Source of the DNA: an uncultured Erysipelotrichaceae bacterium
GTDB lineage: Bacteria > Bacillota_I > Bacilli_A > Erysipelotrichales > Coprobacillaceae
Assembly (NCBI GenBank): GCA_900538465.1
Contig: UPXV01000022.1
Location: 1-47,856 of the forward strand
Reading direction: 5' to 3'
Length of the DNA: 47,856 bases
Numbering within the stretch: position 1 is the stretch's first letter; every line of letters starts with the position of its first letter. The notes under the pieces were generated by a model. It made no database searches. It was not told the origin of the DNA and saw only the letters and a list, made by a program, of their open reading frames with translations. Positions 43,798 to 47,856 of the stretch are shown in pieces. A program made the position numbers and the translations under genes.

Positions 43798-44613
43798 TTA
43801 TTTCATTTTATCTATCGAATATAAAATATTTCCTTCTTTACCATCTTTTCTTCCATGTCCATCAGGAGTTTGTGGATGACAAGAATACAAATCTATCCCA
43901 TGGAAAGAAACAGGTATATGAGCATCTTTTTGATTTAAAATCAAATCACAGCACTCAATAACATTATCTAATAATTCTTTCTTTGATGTAAATGTTCCAT
44001 GATTACGATAAATATAATCATATTCACTCTCATATTGTTTTAAGGATAATAAACTATTCTTATATTCCAAAACAGATGATGAATATTCATCAAACAATAA
44101 AACACCAACACCACATGCATCTCCAAATATAATAAGACGATCTTCAATAACCAATGGACACATCATTCCAGGTGTATGACCTTTTACCAAAATCATTTTG
44201 ATATGAACATCTCCAAGATCAAAGATTTCTTTATCTTGTATATCATGAATATCTCCTGTATATGTGGAAATAAAATCTTTCTCATTGATATCAATGCCAC
44301 AATGCGCTTTGGTATCTTCTATTCTAAAATGCATATCCCCATGTTTTTGAAAAACAGGTAAATCGGCATGATTCATATAAATCTCATCAAACAAACCAGC
44401 GCCACCCATATGATCTAAATGTCCATGTGTTAATATAACAAAGATAGGTAAACTTGTTATTGTTTGAACATATTCTTTTATATTTCCTATCCCATTACAT
44501 GTATCTAGTAAACAAGCTCTTTTTTGACCCTCCACCAAATAACAACAGACACCTGTCAAATCAGTTATGCGATAGACATGCTCGCTGATTTTTTCATGTG
44601 TAAAATATTCCAT
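43798..44613 (-). CDS. MBL-fold metallo-hydrolase
   Basis: A 271-residue metallo-beta-lactamase-fold protein with the two-metal motif THGHLDHMGG (H63, H65, D67, H68), a further His in VKGHTPGMM and the Asp of FGDACG. No signal peptide is seen, so it acts in the cytoplasm. It follows the EIIBC gene by 8 bases and closes the PTS operon where a phospho-glycosidase would usually be. It may hydrolyse a phosphorylated or lactone/ester product of the imported sugar, but the substrate cannot be told from sequence. Confidence 0.9.
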   Translation of the reverse strand: MEYFTHEKISEHVYRITDLTGVCCYLVEGQKRACLLDTCNGIGNIKEYVQTITSLPIFVILTHGHLDHMGGAGLFDEIYMNHADLPVFQKHGDMHFRIEDTKAHCGIDINEKDFISTYTGDIHDIQDKEIFDLGDVHIKMILVKGHTPGMMCPLVIEDRLIIFGDACGVGVLLFDEYSSSVLEYKNSLLSLKQYESEYDYIYRNHGTFTSKKELLDNVIECCDLILNQKDAHIPVSFHGIDLYSCHPQTPDGHGRKDGKEGNILYSIDKMK

Positions 44614-44621
44614 ACTCTCAC

Positions 44622-46007
44622 CTACGCTAAACTTTCATCCAATTTCATAAACCACATTGTGACAAAACCAATCACAACTGACGCAACCAAAACAATACCT
44701 AAAATAATATAATTTGAAGTTGGTCCACCTAAGAATGCTGGCAATCCATAAATACCATTTGATGGACTTAATACATAGGCTTTTAATCCTAATAATCCAG
44801 TCAATACTCCAGCAATAAATCCAGAAATAAATCCTGCATACATAGGTGTTTTATATGGAATATTTAAACCATATAACATAGGTTCTCCAACTCCACCAAA
44901 TAACCATGTTAGAAAGTATCCAAACGTCAATGATTTTTTCTTTTTATCTTTAAACTTCACAATACAACAAAGTGTCACTCCTGCCCCAGCCCAACTGCAC
45001 GCTAAAATTGCTGGCATAACAAAAGCATCGTATCCAATCATTGGAAAAGTCATAAATAAGAAGGCCATTAAAACTGTATGCATACCTGTTAAAACCAAAA
45101 GTGAGAATGTTGCTCCTACAATACCTACTGCTAAAGGACCAGCAATATCATATAATCCAATGATTCCTTGACAAATATATTGTCCTAAAATGGCTCCAAG
45201 AGGTCCAAATAGACATAATTCAAGAGGTAACATAATCAATAATGTCCCTAATGGAATTCCAAAAACTTTTAATACATCTGGTGTATACTTCTTAAAGAAT
45301 TTTTCAACATATGATGCACACCAAATTGTTAAAATAATAGGAATAATTGATGATGTATAATTTTGAACAGAGCAAGGAATCCCATAAACACTAAACTTAG
45401 TTCCTTCGCTTGCCATTTGAATCAATGTTGGATGTATCAAAATCCCACCTAAAAACATTCCCATTAATTCATTCATACCAAATTTCTTAGCTGCTGTATA
45501 ACCAACATAAATTGGTATAAAGTATAAACCTGCATCACCTACAAAAGTAAATAAAACATATAAACTGTCTTTTTCACTTAATAATCCTAAAAGTTGTGGC
45601 CCAAACATTGCAGCAATAGCCTTAGCAATCCCCATACATAATAACACAGGAATCAGCGGTGTCATACAACCTGCTAATGTTCCCATTAAGGTATTGATAT
45701 AATAACCTAAATTCTTTTTGACATCTTCTTTTTCAACAATTTTAACTTCTTTAGAGTCAAGTTGAGGAATCAATTTTACAACTTCATCATATAAATCAGT
45801 AACTGTTGGTCCAATAATAAGTTGGAATTGACCTCCTTTAAACACAACTCCCATCACTTCATCCATTGCTTTTAAATCATCTTGTAAAGCCAAAGAAACA
45901 TCTTTTAAAATAAATCTTAATCTTGTCATGCAGTGAGTTACAGATACAATATTTTCCTTCCCACCAACATGGGCAACAATTGTTGTTGCTAAATCTTTGT
46001 TATTCAT
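44622..46007 (-). CDS. PTS EIIBC component, glucoside/sucrose/trehalose family
   Basis: A 461-residue permease with an N-terminal EIIB domain (residues 1-75, phospho-Cys C26 in SVTHCMTRLRF) and a C-terminal EIIC domain of about ten membrane segments (from about 105). It lacks the EIIA domain seen at the C-terminus of BglF; a separate EIIA is encoded two genes upstream. It takes up and phosphorylates a sugar, probably a glucoside, sucrose or trehalose type, or an amino sugar; specificity is not readable. Antiterminator control fits the glucoside family. Confidence 0.93.
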   Translation of the reverse strand: MNNKDLATTIVAHVGGKENIVSVTHCMTRLRFILKDVSLALQDDLKAMDEVMGVVFKGGQFQLIIGPTVTDLYDEVVKLIPQLDSKEVKIVEKEDVKKNLGYYINTLMGTLAGCMTPLIPVLLCMGIAKAIAAMFGPQLLGLLSEKDSLYVLFTFVGDAGLYFIPIYVGYTAAKKFGMNELMGMFLGGILIHPTLIQMASEGTKFSVYGIPCSVQNYTSSIIPIILTIWCASYVEKFFKKYTPDVLKVFGIPLGTLLIMLPLELCLFGPLGAILGQYICQGIIGLYDIAGPLAVGIVGATFSLLVLTGMHTVLMAFLFMTFPMIGYDAFVMPAILACSWAGAGVTLCCIVKFKDKKKKSLTFGYFLTWLFGGVGEPMLYGLNIPYKTPMYAGFISGFIAGVLTGLLGLKAYVLSPSNGIYGLPAFLGGPTSNYIILGIVLVASVVIGFVTMWFMKLDESLA

Positions 46008-46039
46008 AATATATCCTCCATTTTAATATTTAAAATAAA

Positions 46040-46072
46040 GGGTCAAGCCGGCATCATCCGTCACTTTCCGGT
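46040..46072 (-). other. GC-rich CCGG-flanked element before the EIIBC gene
   Basis: In the 104-base gap between the antiterminator and EIIBC genes is a GC-rich stretch bounded by CCGG at 46048-46051 and 46068-46071. It could form only a short 4-bp outer stem. It does not match the RAT in the leader. Its role is unknown. Confidence 0.4.
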
Positions 46073-46111
46073 AAAAATAATAACTCACCTCCCTTATTCA
46101 TATCTCCACAT

Positions 46112-46942
46112 TTATTGTTCTGTTAACTTAATCACATGAACCAATAAATATAAGATTTCTCCCTCTAATGGTTGATTATATTTCATTGAAACATAATCCA
46201 ATATTCTCATCACACATTGATATTGACGTGGATATTCTTCTTTTAAATGTTTTAATAATGCTTTGCTTTTTTCAGATGCAATATTTTGCTGATGAATAAT
46301 TCTTTCAAAAAAGACTCTTAAATGCATAATAAATCTTGTATACACCAAACCCTCTTTATCAACATCTAAATCAAACGAACTTTCTACAATATCATAAACA
46401 TCATCAATCATTCCGGTAATCTCTATGACATCTCTAAATTCACAATTAATTTCTGCATTGACAATATGCAACGCAATAAAACTGGCTTCATCATCTTCAA
46501 TCTTAATATCAAACTTATCTCTTATCATATCAACAACAAGTAATCCTGCTTGATATTCTTCACGATATAATCTCTTGACATCCCACAACAAAGCATTATC
46601 AAAGACAATTCCCATCTTGACACGTTCTAACAAATTATAAATATGATCTGTTAATGTAACATATATTTTTGGGCTTAACTCTTTATCAATATGATGTTTA
46701 ATAACAGTAATCATATCTTCACAAGCCTCTACACAATCAAATGGAATATGCAATAATATATCTTGATATCTACGATTAATTTCTTGATTTTTAATCACAA
46801 AGATCTTATCAATCTTATTTTCCTCAACAATTTCTCCACTTTTCTTTTGAAAAGCTATTCCTTTTCCTTTAACAATAATTTCTTGACCATGCTCATCTAA
46901 ACACATAACTGCATTATTATTGAGTATTTTACCAATAATCAT
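46112..46942 (-). CDS. BglG/LicT-family transcription antiterminator
   Basis: A 276-residue RNA-binding regulator: a CAT domain (about 1-58, GKILNNNAVMCLDEHGQEII) and two PRD domains (about 65-170 and 172-276) with histidines (DHIYNLLERV, FIALHIVN, HLRVFFERIIHQ) that PTS components phosphorylate. When sugar is present it should bind the RAT at 47461-47489 and stop the leader terminator from forming. It lies between the EIIA and EIIBC genes, so it controls its own operon. Confidence 0.94.
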   Translation of the reverse strand: MIIGKILNNNAVMCLDEHGQEIIVKGKGIAFQKKSGEIVEENKIDKIFVIKNQEINRRYQDILLHIPFDCVEACEDMITVIKHHIDKELSPKIYVTLTDHIYNLLERVKMGIVFDNALLWDVKRLYREEYQAGLLVVDMIRDKFDIKIEDDEASFIALHIVNAEINCEFRDVIEITGMIDDVYDIVESSFDLDVDKEGLVYTRFIMHLRVFFERIIHQQNIASEKSKALLKHLKEEYPRQYQCVMRILDYVSMKYNQPLEGEILYLLVHVIKLTEQ

Positions 46943-46950
46943 ATCTCTAC

Positions 46951-47397
46951 CTATTCAATCTCCAATAATAAATCATGGATCGTTAAATCATTTAAAGAAG
47001 TGATTTTTAATGAAGAATATTGTTTTGAATTTGTCATAATAACCATTGTATCAGGTTCATAGCCTAATTTTTTTATTTTAGTTAAATCAAACTGAATTAA
47101 TACTTGTCCTTGTTTCACTTTATCTCCTTGCTTCACAAATGCTTCAAAACCATCTCCATTCATTTCAACTGTATCTATACCAATATGAATGAGAATTTCT
47201 AATCCTTCCTGCGTTTTTAATCCAATTGCATGACAAGTTGGAAACAACATTGTCACTTCACTATCAATGGGAGCAACAACTTGTCCATCATGAGGAATAA
47301 TTGCGATTCCATCACCTAACATTTTTTGAGAAAATGCTTCATCATTCACATCTTCTAAATTCTTTTTTACACCATTGACAACACTATATAGTTCCAT
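46951..47397 (-). CDS. PTS EIIA component, glucose (Crr) type
   Basis: A 148-residue soluble phosphocarrier with the beta-sandwich EIIA-Glc signature. H71 in HIGIDTVEMNG takes the phosphate from HPr and H56 in FPTCHAIG assists. It would donate phosphate to C26 of the EIIBC encoded in the same operon. Being first in the operon, it sits directly behind the leader terminator. AGGAGG precedes the ATG. Confidence 0.93.
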   Translation of the reverse strand: MELYSVVNGVKKNLEDVNDEAFSQKMLGDGIAIIPHDGQVVAPIDSEVTMLFPTCHAIGLKTQEGLEILIHIGIDTVEMNGDGFEAFVKQGDKVKQGQVLIQFDLTKIKKLGYEPDTMVIMTNSKQYSSLKITSLNDLTIHDLLLEIE

Positions 47398-47415
47398 TTT
47401 TCTTCCTCCTTATAA

Positions 47416-47466
47416 TATAAAAAGACCTGATTCCATAATTAAAAACTAATTATGTAATCAGGTCTT
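47416..47466 (-). terminator. Leader terminator controlled by the BglG/LicT-type antiterminator
   Basis: A 20-bp stem with one mismatch (47422-47441 with 47447-47466), 5-base loop, then T-rich sequence on minus, placed about 20 bases before the EIIA start. Its 5' arm shares 47461-47466 with the RAT, the usual geometry for antitermination. Confidence 0.9.
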
Positions 47467-47489
47467 GCTTAACTTAATAATAACAATAC
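47461..47489 (-). promoter_or_regulatory. RAT (ribonucleic antiterminator) site
   Basis: A 29-base minus-strand segment aligning without gaps to the RAT consensus of the sac/bgl family, with 20 of 29 positions equal to the B. subtilis bglP RAT by hand count. The strongest parts are ATTGTTA near the start and GCAAGACC at the end. Binding here by the antiterminator would prevent the overlapping terminator. Confidence 0.8.
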
Positions 47490-47504
47490 TGAACTACAAA
47501 TAAT

Positions 47505-47533
47505 AAATTATCACATTTTTCGACATTTGTAAA
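47505..47533 (-). promoter_or_regulatory. Promoter of the PTS operon
   Basis: -35 TTTACA (47528-47533), 17-bp spacer and -10 TAATTT (47505-47510) with a TGn extension on minus. The start would be just upstream of the RAT. Confidence 0.6.
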
Positions 47534-47572
47534 GGCTTTCTTATCAATTCATTTATCTTCCTGTAGAAATAA

Positions 47573-47856
47573 TTATTTTTCAATATCATCTTTTACAACT
47601 TGATAAACCTTTTCAAGATCTGCCTTTTCAATCAGTAACTCAAATATCTTTTCGTACTGTTCCTTTGTGAGATTCTCCAGAAATCCTGTCTCTTCTTGTG
47701 GATACGTCTTGGTAAACAATTTTAAAACAAAATCTCTTTTTCCATCAATTAATCCAATTTTCTTGCCTTCACTCAGTCCTTCCTGTTTCCCTTCTTCACG
47801 CTCTCTCTTCATTCTTGCATGTCTTGCTCGTTTGTTTAAATCACGGTTGAATGCCA
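47573..47856 (-). CDS. C-terminal part of a Rpn/PD-(D/E)XK nuclease-family protein (partial, 5' end outside window)
   Basis: The frame is open to the window edge, giving the last 94 residues. NRDLNKRARHARMKREREEG leads into a Gly-Lys-rich stretch (GKQEGLSEGKKIGLIDGKRD) and then a helical tail. This tail layout is common at the C-terminus of Rpn/YhgA-like putative transposase nucleases, where the Gly/Lys-rich repeats follow the nuclease domain. The catalytic domain is not visible, so activity cannot be judged. Such genes are often in many copies per genome and tend to decay. An internal ATG at 47812 is not a likely start. Confidence 0.7.
   Translation of the reverse strand, partial: AFNRDLNKRARHARMKREREEGKQEGLSEGKKIGLIDGKRDFVLKLFTKTYPQEETGFLENLTKEQYEKIFELLIEKADLEKVYQVVKDDIEK

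Noticed and set aside
46040..46072. A second RAT/terminator before the EIIBC gene
   Set aside because: The segment does not align with the RAT consensus and lacks a strong stem followed by a T run.
47573..47812. A complete small 79-residue gene at the right edge
   Set aside because: The frame continues without a stop to the window end with family-like sequence, so it is the tail of a longer gene.
1..47856. CRISPR arrays, tRNA or rRNA genes, T-box or known riboswitch leaders, intact insertion sequences
   Set aside because: None could be recognised on either strand by reading; a covariance-model search would be the decisive test.

Overview
The window looks like chromosomal DNA from an AT-rich Gram-positive gut Firmicute. 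The mix of genes (a FabK-type fatty-acid operon, teichoic-acid-type genes, BglG/LicT-regulated PTS, many short SD-led overlapping genes) and the base composition suggest an Erysipelotrichia relative (Coprobacillus/Thomasclavelia-like). That placement is inference from gene content, not from a marker gene. Almost everything is on the minus strand; only a MurJ-like flippase and birA are on plus. No rRNA, tRNA, CRISPR array or intact insertion sequence was seen.

1-16.4 kb is a cell-surface glycopolymer locus made of two minus-strand operons and one single gene. The first operon (16428 to 11949) encodes a TagG/TagH ABC exporter, the CDP-glycerol synthase TagD and a TagF-like polymerase fused to a GT4 glycosyltransferase. 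The second (11793 to 1266) starts at a good promoter and encodes RmlA, an NDP-hexose 2,3-dehydratase, a Gfo/Idh/MocA oxidoreductase, an SDR reductase, RmlB, GtrA, a GtrB/CsbB-like GT2, a YfhO-like membrane protein and a CDP-glycerol phosphotransferase. A further CDP-glycerol transferase lies at 65-1180. RmlC and RmlD are absent, so this is not a rhamnose set. The enzymes fit the route to a dTDP-2,6-dideoxy-D-hexose, and the GT2/GtrA/YfhO trio fits extracytoplasmic glycosylation of a teichoic acid. A glycerol-phosphate polymer carrying a 2,6-dideoxyhexose is the main hypothesis from this window.

16.5-23.6 kb: pyrF-pyrE, two tandem SGNH-like membrane-anchored proteins, the divergent MurJ/SpoVB-like flippase, a CorA-family transporter, a second acyl carrier protein and a DMP19-type protein.

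23.8-35.7 kb: birA on plus converges on a complete 12-gene type II fatty-acid operon (acpP-accB-accC-accD-accA-fabH-fabK-fabK-like-fabD-fabG-fabF-fabZ). The operon has a clear promoter and a 22-bp palindromic operator candidate. Its best terminator lies antisense inside birA. bioY follows upstream with a BirA-box-like inverted repeat over its -35. Together birA, bioY and accB link biotin supply to acetyl-CoA carboxylase.

35.9-43.7 kb: a MarR-regulated heterodimeric ABC exporter whose operators sit on a perfect consensus promoter, then a DUF975-like membrane protein with proB-proA.

43.8-47.9 kb: a PTS operon (EIIA, BglG/LicT antiterminator, EIIBC, MBL-fold hydrolase) with a visible RAT/terminator switch in the leader, then the C-terminal end of a Rpn/PD-(D/E)XK-type protein cut by the window edge.
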